From contig NC_069124.1 in NCBI RefSeq assembly GCF_026914265.1, forward strand, positions 11,859,723 to 11,923,722: a DNA stretch of 64,000 bases. The letters are read 5' to 3'. Position numbers and translations under genes: made by a program. This document shows, piece after piece, positions 12,082-24,064 of the stretch. The notes under the pieces were generated by a model. That model was not told the origin of the DNA. It worked only from the letters and a program-made list of their open reading frames with translations, and did not search any database. How positions within the stretch are numbered: position 1 is the first letter of the stretch; the number at the start of each line of letters is the position of its first letter. The DNA comes from Mya arenaria. Its lineage: Eukaryota; Mollusca; Bivalvia; Myida; Myidae.

Positions 12082-12660
12082 CATAAAATAATAATCTTAT
12101 TGCAGCTGTGCAATAACTCAGCAGAAAACAGAAAAAGGAAACTATCCGTTCTTGAATTCAGTGTTGTACTTTTCTTCTGCAGAGTTAAAGTTTGTTATCG
12201 TTTTGACCGATAGCAATTTATATTTAATCTACGATACACATGAGAGTACATAGATAGATTTATTTCGGCAATGAGTGCATAACATGAACAATCAAAACAA
12301 CATGTACAGTAAATAGAAAAATATTACATACATGCAAATATGACTGGTCCATGGCCTGCACACCAGCGTCAAGGATAACTCAACTAAATTGGGCCACAGA
12401 GAGCCCTTATATCCATTGAGATCCTTTATGTCGGTGGCATGATATTGAGAGTCATTTTTAACTGAAATAAATATAATTAAGACCACACATGTATACAATT
12501 ATATCGCTTTAAATTAGTATCACCGTAAGTGGATTGTTTGTATTTTATCATAAGTATAACATAAAATAGTCGTTATATTTTTCGACTTTCACCTCATTCG
12601 TCCATAATGTAGCTGCCTTTGGGATCAGTTATAATACCTGACGATTTTTGAAAATAGAAA
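12082..12660. other. 3' flank of copy 1
   Basis: AT-rich downstream region. Part of 12082-12220 is matched by 21690-21800 after copy 3, showing that the flank was duplicated with the gene. No other feature seen. Confidence 0.45.
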
Positions 12661-14870
12661 ACCACATTAGTCGATACGAGGGGTGTTGAACTTGCTGTAT
12701 TTAAGTCGGTGGTGAGGGAGTGTTCAATTTTAGCCGGTACGGGGGCGTTGAAAGTATTGCAATTTAGCCACTTCTGGAGGCGTTGAAAGTGTTGCACTTT
12801 AGCCGGTCCTATGGGCCATTGAAAGTGTTCAAATTGAACACTTTACTAGTGTGGGGGCGCTGAAACAGGTCCGCCAGGTTTCGCTCAATCGGTAGAGCGT
12901 TGGACTGTGAATCGGACAACCCGGGTTCGATTCCCTGGCGGACTAGGTCACTTCTGTTCTGATTGGTTATGAATCCTTTCTTCGATAATTCGCACTGTAC
13001 CACTGCCCCTGGCATGTACAGAAGTTGTCAGTTCCTTGCAGAGGTGAAGGCACCTAGTACTGGTTAACCGCCTGATAGTCTGCCCAGGATAGGTGTGCGG
13101 TGGTTGAACTGCCACTCTAGGATCCTTCAATGTGCTCACGCCGGAACCCGGAGTATAAACTACTTACACCACCACCACTGTTGTATTTTACCCACTTTTG
13201 GCGGCGTTGAAAGGATTAAAATTTAGCAGGTACCAGGGGCGTTGAAATTGTTGCAATCTAGCCGGTACTAGGGGCGTTGAAATAGTTCCAATTTAGTAAG
13301 TATTATGGGGCGTTCAATGCATTGCTTTAGCCGGAACTTTGCGGCATTGAAAGTGTTGAATTTAGCCGGTACTTGGGACGTTGTAAGTATTGTATTTTAG
13401 CTAGTACTAGGCTGCGTTGAACATGTTCATTTTGGCCGGTACGGGTGGCATTGAAAGACTTGCAATGTAGTCGGTACTAGGGGGCGTTAAAGGAGTTGTA
13501 CTTAAGCCGTTTTAGGGCCTTGAATAAGTTCCTATTCAAACTTTATTGAAGGGCGTTACAAGTAATTATTTTTAGCCAGAACTATGCGGCGTTGAAAGTG
13601 TTGTGTTTGAGCCGGTAAACATGGGGTGTGAAAGTGTTGCATTTAGCCGGTGATTTGGGTGTTAAAAGTGTTGCAAATAAGCCGGTATTTCAGGCGTTGA
13701 AAGTGTTGTATTTTGTTATGAACTAGGCGTTGTTAAAAGTGTTGCAGTTAGCCGTCATTTGAGGGACTTGAAAGTGTTGCATTTTGGCCGGTACATGGGG
13801 TCATGGTAAGTGTTGCGTTTAGCCGGTATTGGAGGGCGTTGGAAGTGTTGCAATGAGCTGGTACTAGAGGACGTTGGAAGTGTTGCAATCAGCTGGTACT
13901 GGAGGGCATTGAAAGTTTTGTAATGAGCCGATATTAGAGGACGTTGGAAGTGTTGCAATGAGCTGGTACTAGAGGAAGTTGGAAGTGTTGCAATGAGCTG
14001 GTACTGGAGGGTGTTTAAAGTTTTGTAATGAGCCGGTATTGGAGGGCGTTGGAAGTGTTGCAATGAGCTGGTACTGGAGGGCGTTGAAAGTTTTTTAATG
14101 AGCCGGTATTGGAGGGCGTTGGAAGTGATGCAATGAGCTGGTACTAGAGGACGTTGGAAGTGTTGCAATGAGCTGGTACTGGAGGACGTTGGAAGTGTTG
14201 CAATGAGATGGTATTGGAGGGCGTTGCAAGTTTTGTAATGAACCGGTATTGGAGGACGTTGGAAGTGTTGCAATGAGCTGGTACTAGAGGACGTTGGAAG
14301 TGTTGCAATGAGCTGGTACTGGAGGGCGTTGAAAGTTTTGTTATGCGCTGGTACTAGAGGACGTTAGAAGTGTTGCAATGAGCTGGTACTGGAGGGCGTT
14401 GAAAGTTTTGTAATGAGCCGGTATTGGAGGACGTTGGAAGTGTTGCATGTTTGCAGGTACAAAGGAAATTTGAATTTTTGTTATCTAGCTGGTAAACGGG
14501 CCGTTGAAAGTGTTGTATGTTAGCCGGTAGAAGGGGCCGTTGAAATGTTGCATTTTGGCCGGTACATGGGGTCATTGAAATATTTGTAATTAAGCCGGTA
14601 TTTAGGGCGTTTAAAGTGTTGCAATTTAGTCGGGACTAGGGGACATTGAAAGGGTTGCAATTTAGTCCGTACTCAAGACGGTAAGAGTGGTGTATTTCAG
14701 CCGGTACTTATGGCGTTAAAAGTGGTGCCAAATAGCCGGTATTTGAGGCGTTGAATGTGTCGTATTGGGGTGGTCGAAAGAGTTGCGTTTTGCCCGGTAC
14801 AGGGGGCATTAAAAGTTTTGTTTTTTTAGCCGGTAATGGGGCGTGGAAAGAGTTGTTATTTATTTCAAAG
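12660..14870 (+). repeat. 33-36 bp minisatellite array
   Basis: About 55-60 tandem units around the core CCGGTACTGGAGGGCGTTGA followed by AAGTGTTGCAATGAG or AAGTGTTGCATTTTAG. Units at the left are 35-36 bp and diverged; those at about 13840-14440 are 35 bp and much more alike, with alternating GCTGGTACT and GCCGGTATT variants, suggesting recent expansion of a two-unit block. A SINE at 12868-13184 interrupts it. The long minus-strand frames over 13755-14575 come from the repeat itself. A short array of the same units follows copy 3. Confidence 0.9.
12868..13184 (+). repeat. tRNA-derived SINE (family B) within the minisatellite
   Basis: Head with A box (TCGCTCAATCGGTAGAGCG), anticodon-like GTG, B box GGTTCGATTCC, and a long acceptor-like pairing TCCGCCAGG / CCTGGCGGA. 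The body runs to a short ACC-rich tail (ACACCACCACCACT). The spacing between acceptor and D arm is too long for a working tRNA. Its insertion splits the array. Confidence 0.65.
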
Positions 14871-14871
14871 T

Positions 14872-15066
14872 TATATTTATCACTCTTGTTGGCACTATGT
14901 TACACGATAGTGGGGTCTTGTATTGTTGGGGAAACCGGAGTACCCAGAGATACCAACTTGTGCGGCTTGGTGACCACACACCTTAATCATATGCTCCCAG
15001 GTCGAGAATCTAACCCGGGTCGCCTAGGTGAGAAGCCAGTGCGCTAACTTCTGTACAAACCGGACA
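14872..15066 (-). repeat. tRNA-derived SINE (family A), copy 2
   Basis: Same layout and orientation as 2446-2635, with shared GGTGACCACA, GGGGAAACCGGAG and GGGTCGCCTAG stretches. It abuts the right end of the minisatellite. Confidence 0.7.
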
Positions 15067-15778
15067 ATATATTGTTCTTACATCGGTGGGGGATATGTCA
15101 GTCTGCGACAGCTCTTGTTATCATATAATTTATTTTTATTTAATATTGATAACAGCATTTAAAGCCTTTTTCGTTTTTTGCTAAAGCGACAGATATAATG
15201 TTCCCCAAAATATTCGCGAAATTGCAGTCCGAATATATTCCTGTTGCAACGTAAACATTGTTATCATGTCACTGATATTTCAATTAACATGTTAAGATGA
15301 ACATCGTAAGGTATATTTGAAAGTTACTCATAGAAAGGAGAATAAAGTTAATTTGTTCATGGTCTTGATTCAAAATATAAGTTAGCCGTATATAAAGTAA
15401 GCAAATAATTTGCGTTTTTTTATTTCGTTCCTTTTTTCTTTAAATGAAACAAATAATGTGTTTATGTTTATTTCACCTGCTCGCTCTTGAGCCCAAAATC
15501 CGTCAAAGAAAAAAATAATTGTTTAAAGGCCACACGACTTATGGTGAACTGTTTTAAGTTTAATTTCGCTGTCCATTTTCCGAGTTCAGCTGGCATCATA
15601 CGACGGACAGCGTGTTGATGTATATTGTGTAAATACATATTTAAAATAAATGCAAATCACATCACCCCCACCCCCCATTTTTAAAAATAAATATTATCAA
15701 CTATGAGGATCTTAACCAAATTTATTTATTCTTGCCTAAGACAAGGAAAACAATAAGTATCGCTTGTGTTTGTAATTT
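15067..15778. other. Duplicated spacer upstream of copy 2
   Basis: No gene. Blocks such as AAAGGCCACACGACTTATGG and TGTATATTGTGTAAATA recur in order at about 22490-23060 upstream of copy 4, marking the shared 5' flank of the type II genes. Confidence 0.65.
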
Positions 15779-15791
15779 ACTTCCTCTTTCG
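15779..15791 (+). promoter_or_regulatory. Shared promoter-proximal box of copy 2
   Basis: ACTTCCTCTTTCG, 85 bases before the ATG at 15864, exactly the spacing found in copy 4. The following ATTTACTAAATGGGA is type II specific. Confidence 0.6.
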
Positions 15792-15863
15792 ATTTACTAA
15801 ATGGGAACGACGGGGCACAAATACCAGAGAGTTCCCCTTTCAGATACAGATTCCACAGGGGAC

Positions 15864-18518
15864 ATGCGATACAGATGGATATGCTGTCAAGGTTTGAATG
15901 ATATTATCTTTATTATTAATGTTCAAGCTCTCTCTATCTTTTTATAGATGACATATTTTAATTGACACGATATTGTATAATACTTACTGGGATGGAAAGG
16001 TAGCTAGCATGACAGTATTGTATATCAAAATATGTTTCTTGTCAACATTTTGGGTCGAGAATACTAGCTGCTTTTAAGATGTGCATATTTAAACGTGATC
16101 TATCATTTTGTATTATTTAATGTACACTTTAATTGTCATGGAAATAATAATAAAACGACGACAAACTAATTATACAAACAGTTCTTATGGCCGTTTTTGT
16201 ACATGGTTATTTTCAACGCAGGCATCAACATTTTAACCTACTTTAAGTAATTGGCTGAATACCATAGCTAGTCTTTAATTGGAAATGGGTATGAACGAGT
16301 TACTTAAGTAACGTAAATTATGTATTTTTGCTGTAACTTTATTTTTTGCGTTAAAGTTTTAGTTGTCCTATGTATCTTCATTGCACTCTACAAAAAAGTA
16401 AAACGAAAACGTGACGGACGGGTAACCCGGCTAGGTAAGTGTGGGGCGTTTACTTATGACTGTAAAACCATTTTTGTTTTAAACAACTATGGGCTTAACC
16501 ATATACACATCTAGTTACTATCTAGTTTTCGTTCTTTAAAGGCGATTAACTATGATTATATTTCTTCACAGACTTCCGGGAGTGCCTGACTATCATTTCT
16601 TCCTATTTCCGCGAGAACAAGTGTGTCAAGTTTCTCAGGTAAATATAATATCACTCATAAAGATGTCAACTGTTCAAATCTTAGATATGATTATTGAAAT
16701 ATATTATATTACTTAACACTTCTGTAAGTGGATGTTAGTTTAGATTTTGTTTTAAGTAGTGTGTAAATGAATCTCTCTAAATATTTTTTATCCTATGTTG
16801 GACTGCAAAGTCTTACCGTCTTTTTATTCTAACAGAGAGTTTGTACGAGGATCCGGGCATCAATATACAGAATTACGAAGTGTTATAACTGAACGAGAAA
16901 ACAACGAAGAAGTAATACATCAGTTGCGGGAAGAAATAGAACAGAAAGACAATAAGATACATGAACTTCAAGAAATAAATCGAGCAACTGAACTAGACAA
17001 ACGTAATGCAGAGTTGGAAAAACAAGAAGCTTTAACAAGGTTAGTGGATATTTTTCCGTGAATGTCAATTATGGATGCAGCACCGGAAAAGGGAACCTGA
17101 TGTATAATTTCTACCATGCCATTTTAAATAAGTTACTAGTATGTATATACGTGAATATCTGTCAAACAAAAAATTCCACCACTTCATTCAAAATATGTTA
17201 TCTATCATTGCAGATTGAGCGAGTTGATGTCCGTAAAACTGCGAGACAACAATCCAAATATCGCAGATCTTAACGACCCTTACAGACCAACAAAGTTGGC
17301 TGAGATGTTTAGTGAATTGTACGACAACGAATGGACAGCCCTTTACACAGTATTAGAAGATTTGAAGCTCAAAGACAGACACATTATTAACTTCTGTCTT
17401 GACGTTTTCATGGTAACATTTACAAACAATTTCAACCTTTTTTTCACATTTCTCTGTTGTGAAGTAGCAGCACTTTAGGTCTTTAAATTATATATATTAA
17501 CAACATAATGCTCAAAACAAATTGACAACCAATTCTGTTTTTATACTTTCAGCTGTCATTCACATTTTGCCAAACGGAACTTGAAGCTAACTGGCAGTTA
17601 GTTTCCAAATGGTATTTGGACGATGTAAGTTCAGGTATTTACAGTTTATGGTTTTTAAATTACAAAGCAAAACGTTAGTCTTGCTGTTATAACTTGTTAC
17701 AACGAGCTATTAAAGGTTCATAAATAATCATTAACGTTTTCTATACGTTTTTTTCAGAATTTACCTAACAACCAAGCTGTGAAGAAGGCGTTAAAAGATG
17801 GTAGGAAGTCATTGGTTCAAAGTCTGGTTCTTGAAATGGAAAATGTAATACCTTAATAAATGAATGATTGAATGAATGCAAAAATGAAATCATTATTTCA
17901 CCAGTATCATTTACGTAGATGTTACAGCCATTTCTCTGTCTTCATTTTTTTGTCTTCTTTTTTAAAATAAAAAGTTTACCTTTATTTGACAAGCAATATG
18001 TCTATTGTTCATTTCAGAAATTGTATATCTTGCTCTGTGATTTTTGCAAACTCGAAAGCCTTCAGTTTGTTTTGTCGAGCGGTGAAATGAAAGAATACGT
18101 GGCAGGTTGCGTAAAATTGAGTTTGATGATGAACGCGAACGATCCACCGGTGGCCATTGACTGTCCGGGCTGGGTTCCATGCATATCGCAGAAAGAGTCA
18201 ATCTATCAGCCGAAACATGAAGAAGAATCCGATTTACACAAACAAGAAGTAAATGCACAAATTCCCTCCAACGTTGGAGGTGATGGCAGCAACCAGAATA
18301 GTACATTGGATCTTAAAGATAGGCTGGATTTCAACAAAGAACTGTTCAAAGAATACACTGTTCGAGGGAAATACGTGAAATTCTTCGTGTGGCCAGTGAT
18401 GTACCTGCACAAGAACGGTCCGGTGTTGGCCAAGGGAATAGCTCAAGGTGACGAAGACAAAATGATATCAGATGATGACCACCGATGGGTGTGGTGGAAG
18501 ACCTCCGATAGTTTGTAA
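15864..18518 (+). CDS. MIEAP/SPATA18-like protein, copy 2 (type II), intact
   Basis: Exons 15864-15891, 16363-16434, 16572-16638, 16836-17039, 17214-17412, 17553-17624, 17758-17844 and 18018-18518 join without a stop to 409 codons; all introns are GT/AG and the phases match copy 4. Residues 1-33 have a hydrophobic stretch (ICCQVVLCIFIALY) followed by KKVKRKR, a signal-anchor pattern. Residues about 75-123 form a coiled coil (LREEIEQKDNKIHELQE). Residues 124-409 are the MIEAP C-terminal domain: LSELMSVKLRDNNPNIADL, RPTKLAEMFSELYDNEWT, NANDPPVAIDCPGW, and FFVWPVMYLHKNGPVLAKGI. Vertebrate MIEAP (SPATA18) acts in mitochondrial quality control; the role of this paralog is inferred only from family. 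The start was chosen because the first-exon length and phase agree between copies 2, 4, 5 and 6. A candidate AATAAA overlaps the stop (18518-18523). The segment between CISQKES and FNKELF is acidic, low in order and the most variable part. Confidence 0.8.
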
Positions 18519-18699
18519 ATAAAAACGAGTGTACTTAATAGTAAACTAATAGGGGTCAGAATTAAGTTCATTTTATATGCACGAGAAAGAATCCGCTTCG
18601 CACAAGACCTTGGTTCCTTATATATTACACTGTAAATTTGAATCTATTGTTTTTATACATACTAGTATGTAAACGAATGTACCGTTTTATTAAATGTGT

Positions 18700-19410
18700 G
18701 TGTTAATTTATTCTTATTTGGTGGCTGAATTGGACGCACTGACACCGGATTGACAAACTCAAGCTATTATTTATTTCATTTAAAAAAAAAATCTTATAAT
18801 TCTAAACTCATTTTACAGATATGTGAAAAAATCAAACTTATGTTTCATAAATATGCACTTTGTACTGTCTATATATTCTACAGTTTATAGACAGTACGCG
18901 GTGTATATTTATGAAAACAAATATTTTTTCAATAATTTGTCACATTTCTGGCTTTGTTATTTTAAGTTTATAAGAATCATAAGATTTTTTATATAAAAAT
19001 ATAAGTTTCCGATGGCAGTGATTGGACGCCATCTTGATTGATTATGTGGCTTTATAAAACAAATGTTTATTAAGATATCTAAATGTGATGCAAAATGAAT
19101 TGTTGTGTTAATTGTTATGTTAAAACGAGATACATGAGCACAAAAACTAATGGTATTTGCAACAAAAACAAATTCTATATTCATTTTTTTTTGTCTTGGC
19201 GGCTAGTTTTGACGCCATGAAGGCCTAAATTTGGTATGAAATATTTAAGAATTCATTAGTTTGCACTTAAGATTCATAATGGTATATGTTTTGCACAAGA
19301 ACTAAATTAAAATTTGATTTGAATACATGTTGATTTGGGTAGTATTTGGTGGCCATCTTGGACGCCATGTTGAGTGTCTCGATTTCCCAAGAAGTGGAAC
19401 GAGGCCATCT
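18700..19410. repeat. Degenerate repeat with TTGGACGCCAT cores
   Basis: Four loosely spaced cores near 18717, 19008, 19195 and 19349, each close to GGTGGC/GGCGGC and GACGCCAT. A small hairpin (TACTGTCTATA / TATAGACAGTA) is at 18868-18897. Looks like an old satellite or repeat; family not recognised. The rest of 18.5-20.0 kb shows no gene. Confidence 0.4.
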
Positions 19411-20079
19411 TCCGGATTACTTAACTAGAGGGTCTGAACAAATTTAAAATCCTAAACATCTTTTATACACTCCATTGCAAGCTACTCGATTTCCGCTGCC
19501 GGATTATAAAGCCAAAATACATCAAACCATTCATTAAAAGTTGTTCCACGGAAATGTATCGAAACAAGCAATCATATATTTAACAAGAAGCATTTCATCA
19601 GTTTCTGATATCGTCCTGTTTGTGGAAGGACGTCTAAAACACACAAGCGGTTCGAGGGGGGGGGGGGGGATGGGCCGGCACTCCTCGCCTCGAACCACTG
19701 GTGTATTGGTCGTCTTTTTGTCATACAGGGCGATATAAAAAACCTGAAGTTATGCCTCTTAAATCGCCAAAGATTTTTTTATAGAAGACGAAAAGTAATA
19801 AAGTACACCTATAATGCACCATTTCGGAATAGAAATTTTAAACCAATTACATTTCGGTTATGAGGTATGGGTGCAAGTCAAGAGGTTACGCTCCCCTTTA
19901 ACTTCTAATCCTGGATCCGCCAATGTAATAGAAAGTTACTCGTATTCCATAAACAGAAAAGAGGTTAAAACTACAAGTAAATAATACATGCGTTTTTTTG
20001 TTTTTAGTAATTCTCTTGTATGCGACTCTTATTTGAAGTCACGAAATAAAGAGAGTTTATATGAATCGAGAAACGTATA

Positions 20080-20560
20080 ATTATGCTCCCTTTAAAGAAG
20101 AGTGGGTATATTGCTTTGCACATGTTGGTCGCTCGGTCGGTCGGTAGACCAAAGCTTGTCCGAGTGATAACTGGACAATTCCTGGACCTATGACAAATAG
20201 AACACCCCTATTGTTTTTATGGGTCTTTGAGTCAAAGGTCAAGGTCACAGTGACATTGAATACGAAAAGGTTAACACGTCAATGTTTGCACCCACAGACT
20301 TGACTTGGAGGTTGGGCCTGACCCGTAGATGATCTCTGTTGATTGTAGGGGTCATCGAGGCAAAGGTCAATGTCACAGTGACCTTGAACGCAAAACTCCT
20401 GTCTGTGTGATACTTTGACAATGCCTGCACTCATGGCCCTCAAACTTGACATCTAGGTTGGGGTGACAAGAAGATGACCCCTATGCATTTGGAGGTCATG
20501 GAGGAAAAGGTCAAGGTCACAAATCATATGGGTCATTAAAATGTAGGTCATATTTACTTA
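20080..20560. repeat. Dispersed AAGGTCAAGGTCACAG-type repeat
   Basis: Three to four units of roughly 115-125 bp, each with a GTCAAGGTCACAGTGAC-like core (20228, 20362, 20509) and a GACTTGACTTGGAGGTTGGG-type middle. Repeats of this kind are common in bivalve genomes (from memory). No coding potential. Confidence 0.55.
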
Positions 20561-20882
20561 TTCCTTGCTGCTGAGAGGATACATGTTTATCTGCAAATAT
20601 AATTCATCACCTGAACATGATTAAAAAACTGTATCTACAATCCTCAGACTTTGAATGATCAAAATCTTAAAACTGCCTCAAATGCATCCAATGTCAATGA
20701 CAAATCAGCTGTCTTTTCGGTCCATGCATATTTCATTCAATTGTCTAAATATTCTTAAAAACATGGCCCTCAGGAGGGTTATAATGTTTGACAAACAGCT
20801 CTTGTTTTACACTATTTATCAATCTTGTAATTATTGTAATGAGGTTAAAAATGTCATAATCAGGCGTATGAAACACTTTCAT

Positions 20883-21010
20883 ATCAGAGGTACACTGAAT
20901 TTCCCAAGCGAGGTCCCTATGCTCTGGGACACACATGGGGTTGAGGACGTGGCCATTTCCGAGCAAGGGAATATGTCGCACCTATACCAAAGCGCATTAG
21001 CCGACGGTGT
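20883..21010 (+). pseudogene. Alkaline phosphatase exon fragment
   Basis: Encodes FPSEVPMLWDTHGVEDVAIS and GNMSHLY, matching the exon at 103-218 ([20 protein letters not shown] ... GPMSHLF). The reading frame continues past the old splice site through about 15 inserted bases, and the following exon is absent. Its place directly before a type I MIEAP remnant repeats the order at the left end of the window. Confidence 0.75.
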
Positions 21011-21133
21011 TAAAGTCTCTAAAATAATACCTGTTCTTATACAATATATTTAAAATTTTGAACTAGACTTTGTAAAAAAAATCTGAAATTATTTTGTTCG
21101 CAGCATTTCAAATTGAATCGTAAATCTGTGCAT

Positions 21134-21690
21134 TATATCACTTATTGTTTACGCAACAACTATTAAGTAAAGAAGAGTCTTAAAGATGCCCGGACAGCCC
21201 TATTTCCAAACTGTTGACCGTTTAAAAGTGCCGCGAGACGCTGTGTTCGATTTTGTAAACCAGTACTTTCGCACAGTGCGTGGCGATTTGCATAAAGCTG
21301 TGTGTGCTGATGACTGCAAACGGACCTCCGGTGGTAATTTCCTGTACCAGCTGGGTTTTGTGTGACCAGCTTAAGGCAAAACGATGCGACTCAACCGAAG
21401 GAACAAAGGATAAAAATATTGCACAGTCTGATGGAAATCTAGGGATGTGCAAAGTTAAAAGAGCAATGCTACCTTCACGAAAACAAGGGAAGCGCAAATT
21501 TTAGCAAATATTTATTTAAAAAGTAAACGCAAACAAGGAGAATTCGTGAAGTTCTAGGTATTGCCAGTGGTATACCTGCTAGCAAAGGGCATTGCTCAAG
21601 GTGCCAAAGAGAACATTGCTATTGATCAGCGTTGGAAATGGTGGCAAGATTCCGATCTTAACAATCAATTGTGTATTCTAACCTAAACAC
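21134..21690 (+). pseudogene. MIEAP-like copy 3 (type I) remnant
   Basis: Nucleotide match to copy 1 at 11380-12081: AAGAGTCTTAAAGATGCCCG of the penultimate exon runs straight into the last exon near 21230 because the short intron between them is deleted, while the intron upstream of the penultimate exon is kept (TATATCACTTATTGTTTACG). It is therefore a genomic duplicate, not a processed copy. Several frame changes and stops; no product expected. No upstream exons or promoter box were found. Confidence 0.8.
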
Positions 21691-21894
21691 CATTGCAGCT
21701 GTGCAATGACCCATAGGAAAACCCTAATAAGAAGCTATCTCTTCTTGAATTCAGTGTTATACTTTTTCTGCATTGTTTAAGGCTGCTATTTTAGACCATA
21801 TCAATTAATATTTAAACTACGATAAGGCATAAACTGTCAAATGAAAATGCTTGTTATATTTTTGTCTTTGACTTCATTCGTCCACAGTAAAGAA

Positions 21895-22320
21895 TTGCAA
21901 TTCAGCCGGTACTAGGGGGGCATAAACAGTGTTTTATTTTAGGCGGTAAATGGTAGGGGGGTGCGTTGAAGGAGGTGCATTTTAGCCGGTCCAAGGGGGG
22001 CGTTGAAAGTATTAGATTTTAGCCAGTATAAGCGAACAATGAAAGAGTTGCAATTTAACCGGCAATTTAACCGGCAAAAAGGGGCGTTGAAAGAGTTGCA
22101 TTTTAGCCGGTACTTGTTTGTTGAAAGTGCTGTATTTTATCCGGTACTAAGGAAGTTTAATTTAACCAGTGAATGGGAGCGTTGAAAGGATTGCAGTTTA
22201 GCCGTAACCAGGTGGAGTTGAACGAGATGCAATTAAGCCGATACCAGGGACCGTTGAAAGAGTTGCATTTTACCCGATACTCGGGCGTTGAAAGTTTTGC
22301 ATTTTAGCCGACAAGTAGGT
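21895..22320 (+). repeat. Minisatellite, second array of the 33-36 bp family
   Basis: About 12 diverged units with CCGGTACTAGGGGG and CGTTGAAAG(A/T)GTTGCATTTTAG cores, in the same orientation and the same place relative to the type I gene as 12660-14870. Confidence 0.85.
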
Positions 22321-22489
22321 ATGGGCGTAACGTTGATAGGGTAGTGATTTCGCCGTTTCTAATTCGATTTGAATCTGTTTTAATAACCATTGCAGTGAAC
22401 AAACAGTGTCTATAAATCCATCCAGACAGTTATCTGTCAAACCTTCCGGGCTGATATTAAAGAGATACATGATATATTTTATATAACTT

Positions 22490-23510
22490 CGATATTGATT
22501 ACAATGGCATTTTTTTTATTCTAAAGCGACAGTTTCTAATTGCACAAAATACATCGATGTAACAACAAAAACAATATTATCATGTCACTGGCAGTTTTAT
22601 AAACATCCAAAGTAAAACTTCGTGTCCGTAACACTAACCTAACCCTATGTGTGTTTTGTTTTAAAATATAGTGGCTGCCAACTGTTAACTGGCTGCCAAT
22701 TGTCAGCTGGCTGTCATCTGTTAACTGGCTACAGGCTGCCAGCTGGCTGCCAACTGTTAACTGGCTGCCAATTTCCAACTGCTTTCGACTTTATCCGGTC
22801 CTAGTTTTTAACTTAATGAAAAACAGTTTTTATTTTTATGTAACACGGTCGCTCGAATTTCTTGCGACTAGAATCCGCCGAAGAAAAAATAATTGTTTTA
22901 AAGGCCACACGCCGTATGGTGAACTGTTTATGACTTTAATTTCCCCGTCAATTGTCCGACTTTAGCCTGTGTCATACAAAGGAGAGCTTGTTGGTGTATA
23001 TTGTGTAAATATAGATTTAAAATAAATGCATTACACATCAAATGCCTCTCCCCAATCAGCGGCGTACCTGCCCATACGCCTATACGTCAGTGCGTTTAAA
23101 TGAAAATAAGGACTTGAAAAAATAAAAAAGGTTTTTAGGGGGGAAAATGGACTAAAAATCGAACCCTTGGCCTTACCCGGGTGAGGGCTAGACTATACAC
23201 AACTGACGAACACATTTATAATAATTTTTAATCATGTATTTTTGATTTTTACGAATAGATAATTAATGATTTCACTGTAATTTACTCTGCGAGCGCCCCA
23301 AAATACATTTTTTCCCGTACCCGCACCTGCAAGAGGGGGGGGGGGGGGCACACCCTCCTCCAACCTCCCCAGGGCGTATACCTCAAAATAGCCCAGGAAC
23401 GCCCCTGCCAATATTATCAGTTTGGGATCATAGCTCAATAAATTTATACTTGTTATCTCAAAGGGAAGTAATCAGTATGGCTCGGGTTCACTGAAGTAGA
23501 AATGTAATTT
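22490..23510. other. Duplicated spacer upstream of copy 4
   Basis: Counterpart of 15130-15778. It also contains a local GGCTGCCAACTGTTAACT-type repeat (22670-22780, about 6 short units) and a G run near 23335-23348. No gene. Confidence 0.6.
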
Positions 23511-23523
23511 ACTTCCTCTTTCG
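23511..23523 (+). promoter_or_regulatory. Shared promoter-proximal box of copy 4
   Basis: ACTTCCTCTTTCG, 85 bases before ATG 23596, as in copy 2. Confidence 0.6.
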
Positions 23524-23595
23524 ATTTACTAAATGGGACCGACAGGGCATAACTATTAGACTCTACCCTTTTCCAATACAGATTCCACAGTGGAC

Positions 23596-24004
23596 ATGAG
23601 ATGCATCATCCTATGTAGTCCAGGTTTGAATGATATATTATCTTTATTAGTATTACTAACGTTCAAGCGCTCTCTACCTATAGATGAGATATGTGAATGT
23701 TCAAGATATTGTATAAAACATGCTGATTTGTTTGTTTGTTGAAGGTAGCTAGCATGACAGTACGAAACGGTTTATAAAACTATTGTTTCTTGGGTGGGTT
23801 GGTTTTTGGTTGGGTGTTGTTTTTTTTGGTTGGATGGATGGAACATGAATGGATTGATGGATGGTGGGATGGATTGATGGATGGATGGATGGATGGATAC
23901 ATAGATAGATACATAATTTTCTTTTCATCGACATTTTTATTGATATATAGGTTTTTGTGATTAATGATCATGTTCCAATCATTCTTTTTCTTATGTTTTA
24001 ATTC

Positions 24005-24064
<60 letters not shown>

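Noticed and set aside
12868-12945. Possible tRNA gene (anticodon GTG)
   Set aside because: A and B boxes are good but the acceptor-D spacing is wrong and a SINE body and ACC tail follow, so it is a SINE head.
13755-14575. Long minus-strand frames (172 and 73 codons) rich in LQHFQRP repeats
   Set aside because: They are the 35 bp minisatellite read through; a stop-free unit gives long frames by chance, and no start context, splice site or family match is present.
23749-23971. His/Pro/Ser-rich minus-strand frames
   Set aside because: Translations of the ATGG microsatellite in an intron.
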